This document shows positions 56,213 through 64,000 of a stretch of DNA of 64,000 nucleotides, piece by piece; within the stretch, counting starts at the first letter, position 1; each line of letters opens with the position of its first letter. The notes beneath the pieces were generated by a model. That model had not been told where the DNA came from and made no database searches. It saw only the letters and a program-made list of their open reading frames with translations. The stretch comes from Candidatus Yanofskyibacteriota bacterium. GTDB taxonomy: Bacteria > Patescibacteria > Paceibacteria > 2-02-FULL-40-12 > IGHO2-12-FULL-4. The DNA is taken from NCBI GenBank assembly GCA_016185525.1, contig JACPNK010000006.1:62001-126000 (forward strand). Direction: 5' to 3'. The position numbers were made by a program, and so were the translations under genes.

Positions 56213-57882
56213 TGTTGTCCCGTTGGAGAGTTAATATTTTTTTAATATCCATTTTGTTGGCATGGGGCCTGGTTTTTTACAGGCTTTTTTATTTATCGTA
56301 CTTTCAACACGATGCTTTTATTAAGACGGCCGAGACGCAGTACCAGAATCAAAAAAGTAATTTGGTAAAAAGAGGAAGTATATATGTCAGCGATTTGAGC
56401 AATGGAGAGAAGGAATTGGTTGCAACTCAAAAAACTTACGCCTTTATTTACGCTATACCGAAAGAATCAAAAGATCCGGCTTTGTCCGCCCAAAAACTGT
56501 CCGAGACGGTTGGTGTTTCCGCTGACCAGGCGCTTAAACTGTTTGAAAAAAAAGATGACCCTTTTGAAATTGTTGAACGAAACCCAAGCGAGGCTCAACT
56601 GGATGCCGTGAGAAGTTTAAATTTTAAGGAAATAGCTATTGGTTATGAAGAAAGAAGAGTTTATCCGAAAGGAAATTTTTTAAGCCAAGTTCTGGGTTTT
56701 CTGGGTTTTGAGGGGGATGAAAGGACGGGACAATACGGGGTGGAGTCTTTTTACAACGACTGGTTGTCGGGCAATGACTCAACCGACTCGTCTTTTTTTG
56801 GAAAGAAAAAGAGTCTGACCGCAGGCCGGGGCGATGATATTATTCTTACGGTTGATAAAAATATCCAGCTTTTTGCGGAAGAAGAACTGGGCTATTTGAT
56901 GAAAAAGTGGGATTCGGTTTCAGGTACGATCATAATTCAAGATCCCAGAGACGGTTCTATTATGGCCATGGCCGGGTCGCCAAGTTTTGATCCAAATAAC
57001 TATGGCCAATACCGTTTGGAAGATTTTACCAATAAGTCAGTCCAAGAAATTTTTGAGCCGGGATCTTCTTTCAAGCCTATTACTTTAAGCGGAGCTTTGG
57101 ATCAAAAAAAAATTACTCCGGAAACAACCTATTTTGATTCTGGCGAGGTGGATATAGCGGGCTATAAAATAAAAAATTTCAATGAAAAAAGTTTTGGTAC
57201 GCAGACGATGAGCCAGGTGCTGGAGAAGTCTTTAAACACGGGGGCTATGTTTGCTGAAGAAAAATTGGGGGACAAGAACTTTTTGAACTATATAATAAAT
57301 TTCGGTTTTGGCCAGACATCAGGCATAGACTTGGCGGTTGAGTCCGCTGGCGACATATCAAACCTTTATTTCGGCAGAAAGATTAACTTTGCCACGGCTT
57401 CTTTCGGCCAAGGCATTGCGGTGACTCCGTTGCAGTTGATAAATGCCTACTCTGCGTTGGCCAACGGGGGCAGGCTTTACAAGCCGTTCATAGTTAGAGA
57501 AAGAACCAAGTCCAGCGGTGAGTCAGTTAAAACTCAACCCGAACTGGTGGGTACGCCCATTTCTGAAAGAACTTCGTCACAAATCAAAGCCATGCTTGTA
57601 AAAGTTGTGGAAAACGGTTTTGATAAGGCTGTGGTGAGGGGCTATGATGTCGCCGGTAAGACCGGCACGGCCCAGATTGCCTCAAAAACCGGAGGTTACT
57701 CTGAAGAGTTTGTTCACGATATTGTCGGTTTTGCGCCGGCTTTTGATCCCAAGTTTGTGGTTTTGATAAAGTTGGAAAAGCCCAAGGGGATTAAATTTGC
57801 TTCTGACAGCCTTTCTCCCTCTTTGGGTAAAATAACCAAGTTTTTATTAAACTACTTTCAGATTCCTCCAACAAAGCAATGA
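56212..57882 (+). CDS. ftsI: Penicillin-binding protein (FtsI/PBP2-like transpeptidase)
   Basis: 556 residues. One N-terminal membrane helix (about 8-28), PBP dimerisation domain (GFLGFEGDERTGQYGVE near 163-179), then the transpeptidase with SSFKP (active Ser about 284), KSLNTG (about 339-344) and KTGTAQ (about 483-488). Cross-links septal peptidoglycan. Tight coupling to ftsL and murF. Confidence 0.93.
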   Translation: MLSRWRVNIFLISILLAWGLVFYRLFYLSYFQHDAFIKTAETQYQNQKSNLVKRGSIYVSDLSNGEKELVATQKTYAFIYAIPKESKDPALSAQKLSETVGVSADQALKLFEKKDDPFEIVERNPSEAQLDAVRSLNFKEIAIGYEERRVYPKGNFLSQVLGFLGFEGDERTGQYGVESFYNDWLSGNDSTDSSFFGKKKSLTAGRGDDIILTVDKNIQLFAEEELGYLMKKWDSVSGTIIIQDPRDGSIMAMAGSPSFDPNNYGQYRLEDFTNKSVQEIFEPGSSFKPITLSGALDQKKITPETTYFDSGEVDIAGYKIKNFNEKSFGTQTMSQVLEKSLNTGAMFAEEKLGDKNFLNYIINFGFGQTSGIDLAVESAGDISNLYFGRKINFATASFGQGIAVTPLQLINAYSALANGGRLYKPFIVRERTKSSGESVKTQPELVGTPISERTSSQIKAMLVKVVENGFDKAVVRGYDVAGKTGTAQIASKTGGYSEEFVHDIVGFAPAFDPKFVVLIKLEKPKGIKFASDSLSPSLGKITKFLLNYFQIPPTKQ

Positions 57883-59177
57883 TGAAATATTTTCTCGCCA
57901 AAATTCTTACACTTTTGGCTTGGGCTTACGTTAAGCGTTACAAACCGCAAGTTATTGCTATTACCGGCAATGTCGGTAAAACTTCAACCAAGGAGGCGGT
58001 TGCTGCTGTTTTGAGGGGGCACAAAAAAATTAGAGTCAGCGGCGGCAATTTAAACAATGAAATAGGGGTACCGTTGACTATTTTGGGCGACTGGGCGGAG
58101 CGCTACTATGACCAAGGCGGAACAACTGTGTTTTGGTTGAAGGTTCTCCGGAATTCGTTTTTCGGCTTGTTTGCTTATGATAAGAATTATCCGGAAGTTT
58201 TGATTATGGAATATGGAGCCGACCGTCCGGGTGATATTGCTAATTTGGCCAGAAATTTCAAACCGAATCTGGCTGTGGTTACGGCTGTCGGCGAAGTTCC
58301 CGTTCATGTTGAGTATTTTTCTGATGCAAGCGAGGTAGCCGCAGAAAAGTCAAAGTTAGTAGAGTCTCTGGCTGTGGGCGATTTTGCCGTTTTAAATTTT
58401 GATGACGAGGCAGTTTTGGGCATGAAACAAAAAACCAAAGCTAAGGTTTTGACTTTTGGCTTTGGCGAGGGAGCTGATGTTAAGATTTCTAACTTTGATT
58501 TTAGGATTGGCATTAATAACGAACCTTTGGGTGTCGGTTTTAAACTTAACCATGAAGAAAATTTTGTGCCGGTGAGGATAGAAGGAGCTTTAGGCAAGTC
58601 GCAGGCTTGGGCGGCCGGGGCAGCTACCGTTGTCGGTTTGTCTTTTGGGATGAATTTGATTTCAATCAGTCAGGCATTATCAAATTATCGGTCTGCCAAC
58701 GGAAGGCTGAAAATACTCAAGGGTGTAAAAAATACTTTTATCATAGATGACACATATAACTCTTCTCCGGCTTCCAGCCATTTGGCTTTAGAAACTCTAA
58801 AGAACCTTCCGGCCCACAGAAAAATTGCAGTTTTGGCGGATATGTTGGAGCTGGGCCGTTATTCTGTTTCTGCCCATCAAGAGGTGGGCAACTTTGCGGC
58901 AACTTTTGCCGACCTGATTACTACTGTTGGACCGGGCGGAAAATTGATAGCGGATGCCGCCGGCAATCAAATGCCCAAGGACCGGATAATGTCTTTCGGT
59001 ACCGCTGTGGAAGCCAAAATTAAGGTTCAAGAAATTTTGGAGGCAGGCGATTTAATTTTAATCAAAGGTTCGCAGGGAATGAGAATGGAAAGAATTGTTG
59101 AAGAAATTATGGCCGAACCGGAAAGAAAAAAAGAACTGCTTGTCAGGCAAAGCGAAAAATGGTTAGATAAGAAGTAG
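57879..59177 (+). CDS. murF: UDP-MurNAc-tripeptide--D-Ala-D-Ala ligase (MurF)
   Basis: 432 residues. Starts at ATG 57879 or 57882, overlapping the ftsI stop. ATP-binding GNVGKTSTKEAVAAVL (about 29-44), EYGADRPGDI (about 110-119) and DDTYNSSPASSHLALE (about 290-305) mark MurF rather than MurE. Adds D-Ala-D-Ala to the wall precursor. murE and mraY are not in the window, so the cluster is shortened. Confidence 0.92.
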   Translation: MMKYFLAKILTLLAWAYVKRYKPQVIAITGNVGKTSTKEAVAAVLRGHKKIRVSGGNLNNEIGVPLTILGDWAERYYDQGGTTVFWLKVLRNSFFGLFAYDKNYPEVLIMEYGADRPGDIANLARNFKPNLAVVTAVGEVPVHVEYFSDASEVAAEKSKLVESLAVGDFAVLNFDDEAVLGMKQKTKAKVLTFGFGEGADVKISNFDFRIGINNEPLGVGFKLNHEENFVPVRIEGALGKSQAWAAGAATVVGLSFGMNLISISQALSNYRSANGRLKILKGVKNTFIIDDTYNSSPASSHLALETLKNLPAHRKIAVLADMLELGRYSVSAHQEVGNFAATFADLITTVGPGGKLIADAAGNQMPKDRIMSFGTAVEAKIKVQEILEAGDLILIKGSQGMRMERIVEEIMAEPERKKELLVRQSEKWLDKK

Positions 59178-59206
59178 TTTTTTGAAAGAGTAATAAGGAG
59201 AAATAA

Positions 59207-59569
59207 ATGCCGAGAATAGGAGAAAAGTTTGCCTTTGATTTAACTTGGCAAGAAAAATTGGGGGTCGAGTCGGTTGCCAACAGAACAAGCTGGGAACACG
59301 AACACGAGAGAAAGGGTGACCACTACAACATAAATTGTCCTTGGTGTGGTAAAAACAATACTTATGTCACCGACGGAGTCGAGATTACTTCTCATCTTTC
59401 TCGTGTTTTTGAGAGGCCTTGTCAAATTTGCGGCAAGCTGATAATTTTTAAAGCCGAAATGGTGATTTTGGTTAAAGCAGTCAGAAAAGGGGACAAGGGT
59501 TATGTAAATGATCTTTTTGAAAGATTAAGCAAAAAACAATTTGTTCCAGAACCTGCCGATTTGCCGTAA
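59207..59569 (+). CDS. Zinc-ribbon protein, unknown
   Basis: 120 residues. TAAGGAG precedes the ATG. CPWCGKNN (about 44-51) and CQICGKLI (about 76-83) form a CxxC...CxxC ribbon; the rest is alpha/beta. 29 bases after murF and ending at a terminator, so probably in the same transcript. Confidence 0.6.
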   Translation: MPRIGEKFAFDLTWQEKLGVESVANRTSWEHEHERKGDHYNINCPWCGKNNTYVTDGVEITSHLSRVFERPCQICGKLIIFKAEMVILVKAVRKGDKGYVNDLFERLSKKQFVPEPADLP

Positions 59570-59580
59570 TTTAATATTTA

Positions 59581-59608
59581 ACCCCATCGCAAAGGGGTTT
59601 TATTTTTA
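59581..59608 (+). terminator. Terminator of the division/wall transcript
   Basis: ACCCC / GGGGT stem followed by TTTATTTTT. Confidence 0.8.
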
Positions 59609-59639
59609 CGGAAAAATGTTAGAATCTAAAAAATAAAAT

Positions 59640-59714
59640 GGCGCCATCGTCTAGCTTGGCCTAGGACACAGGATTCTCATTCCTGGAACTGGGGTTCGAA
59701 TCCCCATGGCGCTG
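59640..59714 (+). tRNA. tRNA-Glu (CTC)
   Basis: 75 bases, CCA not encoded. Acceptor GGCGCCA/TGGCGCT (first pair G-U), anticodon loop TTCTCAT between CAGGA and TCCTG, T-arm with TTCGAAT. The TCGTCTAG D-arm is typical of tRNA-Glu. Confidence 0.92.
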
Positions 59715-59903
59715 CGACTGAACGAAGGTGAAGGAGTACTGAGCAGAGCACTGCGAACATGCCCAAGGAGAATGGTCAGAATGAAATGACCAAGGAAGTA
59801 AGGGGATACTTTTATCTGCCTGTTTGACTTGACAAATATTGCTGCGATGTTAATATGTGGCTAGAACTTTGTAAAACAGATCCTACAGAAAAAGGGTGTC
59901 AGA

Positions 59904-60320
59904 ATGAAATTACTCGTTGTGTTCCTGTTATTCTTTTTTACTGCATTGTTTTTGTTTGGTGTAGAAAGAGTAGAGTATCTTGATGCGTCTGTGATGACCC
60001 CACCAAGGAAAACCTTCGAAACCGTTTTAAGAGCAACGGGTGGTAATGCTGGTTTAAATGCTGCCATTGGCGGTCTTATTATGGGTATCCCAGGTGCTAT
60101 TGTTGGAGCAGCTATAACGGAAACCGGGCCATTTATTCAGGAAAAAAGATTAAAAACTTGTCAAGTTGCAGTTTTGCTTGATGATACCCAGTTATCATTA
60201 GAGCTGGATTCTGATTTTAGAAATCGCGAGAAATGTGGCACCTTGGAAGAAGGGGATAAGGTAACTATTATTAAGGGTAGTTCCTTTCTGGGAGCTCCTA
60301 GATATGAGTTGGCGAGGTAG
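59904..60320 (+). CDS. Exported or membrane protein with glycine-zipper-like helix
   Basis: 138 residues. AAAAAGGGTG upstream. Signal sequence (about 1-20), a Gly/Ala-rich hydrophobic stretch (GGLIMGIPGAIVGAAI, about 52-67) like a glycine zipper, then a small soluble part with two Cys (KTCQVAV, EKCGTLEEGDKVTII). Function unknown. Confidence 0.5.
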   Translation: MKLLVVFLLFFFTALFLFGVERVEYLDASVMTPPRKTFETVLRATGGNAGLNAAIGGLIMGIPGAIVGAAITETGPFIQEKRLKTCQVAVLLDDTQLSLELDSDFRNREKCGTLEEGDKVTIIKGSSFLGAPRYELAR

Positions 60321-60369
60321 ATTCAAAATGATCACCATGTCCCAATCGTCTTTTGGGAATAAATTATGT

Positions 60370-60399
60370 AAATGCCGATTAACAAATCGGCATTTTGAT
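60370..60399 (+). terminator. Terminator after the 59904 gene
   Basis: AAATGCCGATT / AATCGGCATTT with AACA loop. The rest of the gap up to 60532 holds an imperfect inverted repeat (AACAAAGTT / AACTTTGTT). Confidence 0.85.
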
Positions 60400-60532
60400 T
60401 ACTTAAAATCGTGCTAAATTCAAAGAAAGTCGGGTTTTTAATAAAATACCCGTAGATTTGACCCAACAAAGTTTTTCTCGCCTTCGCTTGGCTCTATTGG
60501 CGCCGCCAGTTCAACTTTGTTAAAATTGTTTT

Positions 60533-60895
60533 ATGTTTAAATTCAGGTTTGCAGCCAACTTGTTGGTAGTTGCGCATTTTTTGTGGGTAGCCCTGTTGAT
60601 TGGCGGGACGGTTTATGTTTTTTACAACCCATGGTATTTTTATTGGCATTTGACTATTGTAACAGCGACCTTGCTTTTAAATCTGCTTTTGGGCTACTGC
60701 CCGCTGACTTTGTGGGAAGAAAAAGTCAGGAGAAAAATCAATCCAAATTTTGATCATGACGGTTCATTTCTTGCCACCTATCTGCATAAAATTTCAGGGG
60801 TGAAAATTTCTGAAAGGCAGATGTTGGCTATAATTGCCTGGACAAAGTTTGGGGTTTATGTCGCGTCTATAACGGTTTTTTTGATAAAGAAGTGA
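60533..60895 (+). CDS. DUF2784-like membrane protein
   Basis: 120 residues with three hydrophobic helices (about 7-30, 37-55, 100-118). AHFLWVALLIGG and CPLTLWEEKVRRK ... FLATYLHK match the DUF2784 pattern. TAAAAT ends 6 bases before the ATG (leaderless). Function of the family is unknown. Confidence 0.72.
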   Translation: MFKFRFAANLLVVAHFLWVALLIGGTVYVFYNPWYFYWHLTIVTATLLLNLLLGYCPLTLWEEKVRRKINPNFDHDGSFLATYLHKISGVKISERQMLAIIAWTKFGVYVASITVFLIKK

Positions 60896-60929
60896 TTGCA
60901 ATAACTTATGCAAGCTCTTAAGTTGCTTT

Positions 60930-60958
60930 TTGACTTTTTAGTTGTCTTTTGTTAATAT
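60930..60958 (+). promoter_or_regulatory. Promoter of rplU
   Basis: TTGACT, 17-base spacer, TAATAT; the -10 ends 7 bases before the rplU ATG, so the mRNA is expected to be leaderless or nearly so. Confidence 0.7.
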
Positions 60959-60965
60959 CGCATTT

Positions 60966-61283
60966 ATGTTCGCGGTAATTAAAACCGGGGGGAAGCAGTA
61001 TAAGGTCGCTGAAGGCGATAAAATTTTGGTTGAGAAGCTTAATCTAGAAGCGGGCAAGGAGTTTGATTTTGAGGAGGTTTTGCTGGTAACTAATGGTAAG
61101 GCAGAAAACGCAAAAATCGGACAGCCTTTGATTGAGGGTGCCAAAGTGCATGCCAAAGTTTTAGAACAAGGCCGAGCCGACAAAAAAATTGTTTTTAAGT
61201 ACCACTCAAAGACCCGCTACAAAAAGAAAAAAGGCCATCGCCAGCCTTTTACTAAAGTAGAGATCTTGAAAATTAACTCTTAA
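60966..61283 (+). CDS. rplU: Ribosomal protein L21
   Basis: 105 residues from the ATG at 60966. MFAVIKTGGKQYKVAEGDKI and KYHSKTRYKKKKGHRQPFTK are diagnostic. 50S subunit protein. rpmA (L27), the usual neighbour, is absent here. Terminator directly after the stop. Confidence 0.97.
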   Translation: MFAVIKTGGKQYKVAEGDKILVEKLNLEAGKEFDFEEVLLVTNGKAENAKIGQPLIEGAKVHAKVLEQGRADKKIVFKYHSKTRYKKKKGHRQPFTKVEILKINS

Positions 61284-61308
61284 AAAAGACGCCGGGGGCG
61301 TCTTTTAC
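61282..61308. terminator. Bidirectional terminator after rplU
   Basis: AAAAGACGCC / GGCGTCTTTT; overlaps the end of the convergent 61305 gene. Confidence 0.9.
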
Positions 61309-62306
61309 ATTTTTCTGAAAAATATTTTTTCAATGGCTTTGGCTATATCCAAATCAAGGACGCTATAGTCTCTGCCTGTTTTTAAAAAGGCTAGGTAAAG
61401 TTGTTCTTCTTCAGACAGCAAGTCTTTCGGTCCTAAAAGTTTTAGCATCCGGTCTTCATTATTCCAGATTGACCACGGATGTCTTTGGGTAAAAAGACCG
61501 TCTTTACCGAAAATAAATCTGTAGCTGTAAATCCAATTGCCAGCATAGCGCTGCATTAGTCTTTTTGCTCTTTGGGCTTCAAGTAATAATTTAGAGTACG
61601 CGGTAAATTTATTAAATAACTCGCTGTCTCTAGCAAAGTTGATGCGGATTGCACTCTGTACCAGCTTGCGGCATTGCGGACAGCTGACGATATGTTTTTT
61701 TATTTGTTTCTGGTCGTTGGGAGAAAATATCGGGAAAGTTCTCCATCCTTTGGCGTCTAAACACATGGGTGTCATAAACCTAGAGTTGTGTTGTAGAAAA
61801 TGAAGTTGTAAAACCAACTGGCAGTGGGGACAATTTTTATGATGTGCTGTAAGCTCCGTCTTTCTGGGCAACAATACTACTTGGTTTTTTCCGATCTCAA
61901 TTGGGTTAAAGCAGTGCCTGTGGTGTTGCTTTAAGTTGTTTGTCCACTGGCTTGAGCCGTGTTTTTCACCAAGGCAGGTTCTTTCTTTAATTTCCGATGT
62001 TTCTTCTTCGCTTGGTTCCAGATAAAGAATTGGTAATATGCGGGGCCAACTTTTGACAAGTCTTTGACAAAACTCGCAAGCGTCCAAATGGACTATTTCT
62101 GCGGCCGACAATTTCGGCCAGCATAGTTTGACTAGGTCAAAGTTAAGACATTGACTTGTTCTCTGGCAAAAATTCTTATACCCAGAATTCACAATTTTTT
62201 CTTCCAGGTCTGTTCTCAAGAGGTTGTCTGGTGAGTCAGGGTTTACACCGGAATCCTTTAACGTTTCCATGTCAAATAATGTTTCCGTGTCCAAGGGAGG
62301 CTCCAT
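61305..62306 (-). CDS. Protein with three H-x3-C-x2-C zinc-finger-like motifs
   Basis: 333 residues. VHLDACEFCQRLV (about 72-84), AHHKNCPHCQLVL (about 154-166) and KHIVSCPQCRKLV (about 204-216) each match the HxxxCxxC zinc-binding pattern of anti-sigma (ZAS) and related domains. No membrane helix, which is unlike a classical anti-sigma factor, and no sigma gene is adjacent. The C-terminal third is helical. Possibly a cytoplasmic regulator. Confidence 0.6.
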   Translation of the reverse strand: MEPPLDTETLFDMETLKDSGVNPDSPDNLLRTDLEEKIVNSGYKNFCQRTSQCLNFDLVKLCWPKLSAAEIVHLDACEFCQRLVKSWPRILPILYLEPSEEETSEIKERTCLGEKHGSSQWTNNLKQHHRHCFNPIEIGKNQVVLLPRKTELTAHHKNCPHCQLVLQLHFLQHNSRFMTPMCLDAKGWRTFPIFSPNDQKQIKKHIVSCPQCRKLVQSAIRINFARDSELFNKFTAYSKLLLEAQRAKRLMQRYAGNWIYSYRFIFGKDGLFTQRHPWSIWNNEDRMLKLLGPKDLLSEEEQLYLAFLKTGRDYSVLDLDIAKAIEKIFFRKM

Positions 62307-62433
62307 TTATTTTATACTTAAAGAACGGATTTAACTCTATTACATTTTAAAGCTCTTGTCAACCTTGTTGATTTGACAATCAGGTTGGTTTGACATATAG
62401 TTAAAACTAAAGTTTTTTAAAAAGGAACAGACC

Positions 62434-62970
62434 TTGTCTATAGAAAAAAGGAAACAAGCAGAGGAAGTTTTGTTTGATCTTTGTCGTAAATGTTCTGCTA
62501 CGCCAGTTTTAGAGGTTTTGTTGGATCTCCGGGACCTACACAATTTTTACAAATTACCCGTTTGGCTGGAAGATGAGAATGGCTGTAATGTTTTTTCGGG
62601 TATTGTAAAAAATCTGGCTTCAAAGCCCAAGAAGCAAAGCTTTTCTATCGTTGAGGCAAATTTTTTGGCCAGCATGCTTTTGTGGCCGGAACTGCAAGAA
62701 TATGCGGACAGTAATTCGCGTCTTGCAATTCTTTACGCTTTGGAAAACTCGTCTTTTCACGCTATTTTTGCGACACTGGCTCAACATATGGAGTTTCTGA
62801 GCAGTGTTTATGTAAGGGAGCCGGCTACCACTCATCGCAGTGCCGCTTTGGGCAAAGAGCTGGAAATGATCAGGAGGCTTATTCTAAAATGCGGCAGTGG
62901 CACAGAAAGTTTGGTGGCTGAAAACAGGCGGAGAGTTGAAGAAAAAAAGAAGGAAAACAAAGACACTTAA
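62434..62970 (+). CDS. Hypothetical helical protein
   Basis: 178 residues, TTG start with AAAAGGA upstream. Almost entirely helical and charged (LRDLHNFYKLPVWLEDENG; LEMIRRLILKC), with a Lys/Glu-rich C-terminus. Not recognised. The stop codon sits in the loop of a terminator. Confidence 0.5.
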   Translation: MSIEKRKQAEEVLFDLCRKCSATPVLEVLLDLRDLHNFYKLPVWLEDENGCNVFSGIVKNLASKPKKQSFSIVEANFLASMLLWPELQEYADSNSRLAILYALENSSFHAIFATLAQHMEFLSSVYVREPATTHRSAALGKELEMIRRLILKCGSGTESLVAENRRRVEEKKKENKDT

Positions 62971-62990
62971 GTTGAGTGTCTTTTTTTGTT
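62959..62990 (+). terminator. Terminator at the end of the 62434 gene
   Basis: AAAGACACT / AGTGTCTTT stem followed by TTTTG; it also covers the 3' side of recR. Confidence 0.85.
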
Positions 62991-62998
62991 TACCAAAC

Positions 62999-63634
62999 TC
63001 ATCTTCTGTTTTTGAACGCGTTTTGAAGAGTGATGGAGTCAACGTATTCCAGATAAGAACCGCTGGACAAACCTTTGGCCAGCCGGCTGGTTTTTATTTC
63101 CATCGGTTTCAGTATTTCTTCCAAGTATAAAGCGGTCGTCTCCCCTTGGGTGTTTGGGTTGGTGGCAAGAATAATCTCTAGTTCCTTGGTTTGTCCGGCT
63201 TGCGGTGAGTTCACTGAACCGTTTGTGTTATTTATTTTGAAATTTTCAACTCGCGACAAAAGTTCTTTTATTCGCAAGCTCCTTGGGAGCAAGCCTTCAA
63301 CCGGATCTATGGCTCCGCCAAGGATATGGTACAGGCCGCGGTACAAGCCTGTTTTTTCTATTGAGCCGAGATCTGTAATTTTTTCCACTACGCATATTTT
63401 GGCTTGTTCTCTTTTGGGGTCGGAGCAAATTTGACATTTTGTTTCTTCGCTAAGGTTAAAACAGTCCTGGCACAGGCTGATACCTTCTGCTAAGTCCATA
63501 AGATTTTGGGAAAATTGTTTGACTTCTGTTTTCGGCCAGCTCAAAAGCGCAACGACAATTCTGGTTGCCTGCCTTGGTCCTATGCCTTGCAGTTTGGAAA
63601 AATATTCAACAGATTTTTTAAATTTGAGGGACAC
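62999..63634 (-). CDS. recR: Recombination protein RecR
   Basis: 211 residues from the GTG at 63634; longer readings run into a hairpin. N-terminal helix-hairpin-helix (LQGIGPRQATRIVVALL), C4 zinc finger (CQDCFNLSEETKCQIC, about 59-74), TOPRIM domain (ICVVEKITDLGSIEKTGLY) and GETTALYLEEIL. Acts in RecFOR gap repair. Slightly divergent loop (NNTNGSVNSPQAGQT) in TOPRIM. Confidence 0.93.
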   Translation of the reverse strand: MSLKFKKSVEYFSKLQGIGPRQATRIVVALLSWPKTEVKQFSQNLMDLAEGISLCQDCFNLSEETKCQICSDPKREQAKICVVEKITDLGSIEKTGLYRGLYHILGGAIDPVEGLLPRSLRIKELLSRVENFKINNTNGSVNSPQAGQTKELEIILATNPNTQGETTALYLEEILKPMEIKTSRLAKGLSSGSYLEYVDSITLQNAFKNRR

Positions 63635-63649
63635 AGTAAAAAAGTAACT

Positions 63650-63728
63650 ACAGATTTGCGTGTATGCCTCTTTTTTGCGTCGGACTGTCGCCGCCGAACT
63701 GCAAAAGAGGCACACACGCCAAATCTGT
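63650..63728. repeat. Large imperfect hairpin between dnaB and recR
   Basis: ACAGATTTGCGTGTATGCCTC pairs with GAGGCACACACGCCAAATCTGT (one bulge, one mismatch), then AAAAGA-rich arms and a 20-base apex. It shows no CCAGCG loop, so it is probably not of the A/B/C family. Confidence 0.6.
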
Positions 63729-63746
63729 TATAATTTAAGCCGTTAT

Positions 63747-64000
63747 CTATATATTACGTGCTAAATTTTTAAATGATGTGCTGTCTTCATCAAAAAACAA
63801 CTCGACAATTCCAGTAGGTCCGTTTCTGTGTTTTTCAATCATAATTTCTGCTATGCCCTTTTTTTCTGATTCTTTTTTAATCTTGTCTTCCCGATAGATC
63901 AGCAAAACCACGTCGGCGTCTTGTTCAATACTGCCGGAAGACCTTAAGTCCGATAGTTTTGGCCTTTGATCTGTGCGCATTTCTGAACTTCTTGAAAGTT
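63747..64000 (-). CDS. dnaB: Replicative DNA helicase DnaB, C-terminal part (runs off the window)
   Basis: 84 codons visible, 5' part outside the window. LSRSSEMRTDQRPKLSDLR and SGSIEQDADVVLLIYREDK (DnaB motif H4 region), then IMIEKHRNGPTGIVELFFD, the conserved C-terminal block with the arginine finger region. Replication-fork helicase, upstream of recR on the same strand. Confidence 0.93.
   Translation of the reverse strand, partial: LSRSSEMRTDQRPKLSDLRSSGSIEQDADVVLLIYREDKIKKESEKKGIAEIMIEKHRNGPTGIVELFFDEDSTSFKNLARNI

Overview
The window looks like a chromosomal segment of a Candidate Phyla Radiation (Patescibacteria) bacterium, probably of the Parcubacteria type. I infer this from compact gene packing, many small one- or two-helix membrane proteins, a DUF5652-type protein, LemA plus TPM proteins, many genes with a -10 box directly upstream of the start codon, and a tRNA gene carrying a group I intron. 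TGA is used as an ordinary stop (for example the MoxR gene ends in TGA overlapping the next ATG), which argues against the UGA-recoded Gracilibacteria and Absconditabacteria. No rRNA, CRISPR array or transposase was seen.

Layout. 1-0.73 kb: 5' part of uvrC on the minus strand. 0.87-7.1 kb: a six-gene MoxR / DUF58 / BatD-like / von Willebrand A / TPR / von Willebrand A cluster, an envelope-stress type chaperone module. 7.1-12.8 kb: HtrA protease, a nucleotidyltransferase-fold protein, an S55 (SpoIVB-like) secreted peptidase and a secreted GH5-like glycosidase. 12.9-24.1 kb: core genes groES-groEL (with a CIRCE-like operator), pyrG, rdgB, murD, tRNA-Ser, a DsbA-like protein, dnaG and rpoD. 24.37-24.64 kb: tRNA-Asn split by a 197-nt group I intron. 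24.7-44 kb: accessory region full of short repeats, orphan small proteins, nuclease-like proteins and a compact restriction-modification-like locus whose methyltransferase is fused to a complete LexA repressor. It also holds a large beta-propeller surface protein, a TspO fusion, UppP and the LemA-TPM pair. 43.8-46.7 kb: DNA base-repair cluster (uracil-DNA glycosylase, alkyladenine glycosylase, a methyltransferase, Fpg). 47-48.6 kb: rplJ-rplL with an attenuator leader. 48.6-54.2 kb: a PP2C-like/propeller membrane protein, a split winged-helix gene, tRNA-Val, a Panacea-type toxin-antitoxin pair and ASCH-like proteins. 54.3-59.2 kb: division and cell-wall cluster mraZ-rsmH-ftsL-ftsI-murF with candidate MraZ boxes. 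59.2-64 kb: tRNA-Glu, rplU, a protein with three Zn-finger-like motifs, recR and the 3' end of dnaB.

The most unusual items are: (1) a LexA-DNA methyltransferase fusion that keeps the LexA autocleavage site and Ser/Lys dyad, placed convergent to an XRE regulator and HNH nuclease and preceded by a perfect 20-bp inverted-repeat operator candidate; (2) three 157-173-nt intergenic fold-back elements whose helices differ in sequence but share a CCAGCG hairpin loop and junction bases; (3) a family of short palindromes with a CAAGG/CCTTG core, three of them inserted in the same reading frame in three proteins; (4) the tRNA-Asn group I intron; (5) a recurrent -10 hexamer about 6 nt before ATG, implying leaderless mRNAs. 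All functional calls are from reading the sequence; no database search was run.
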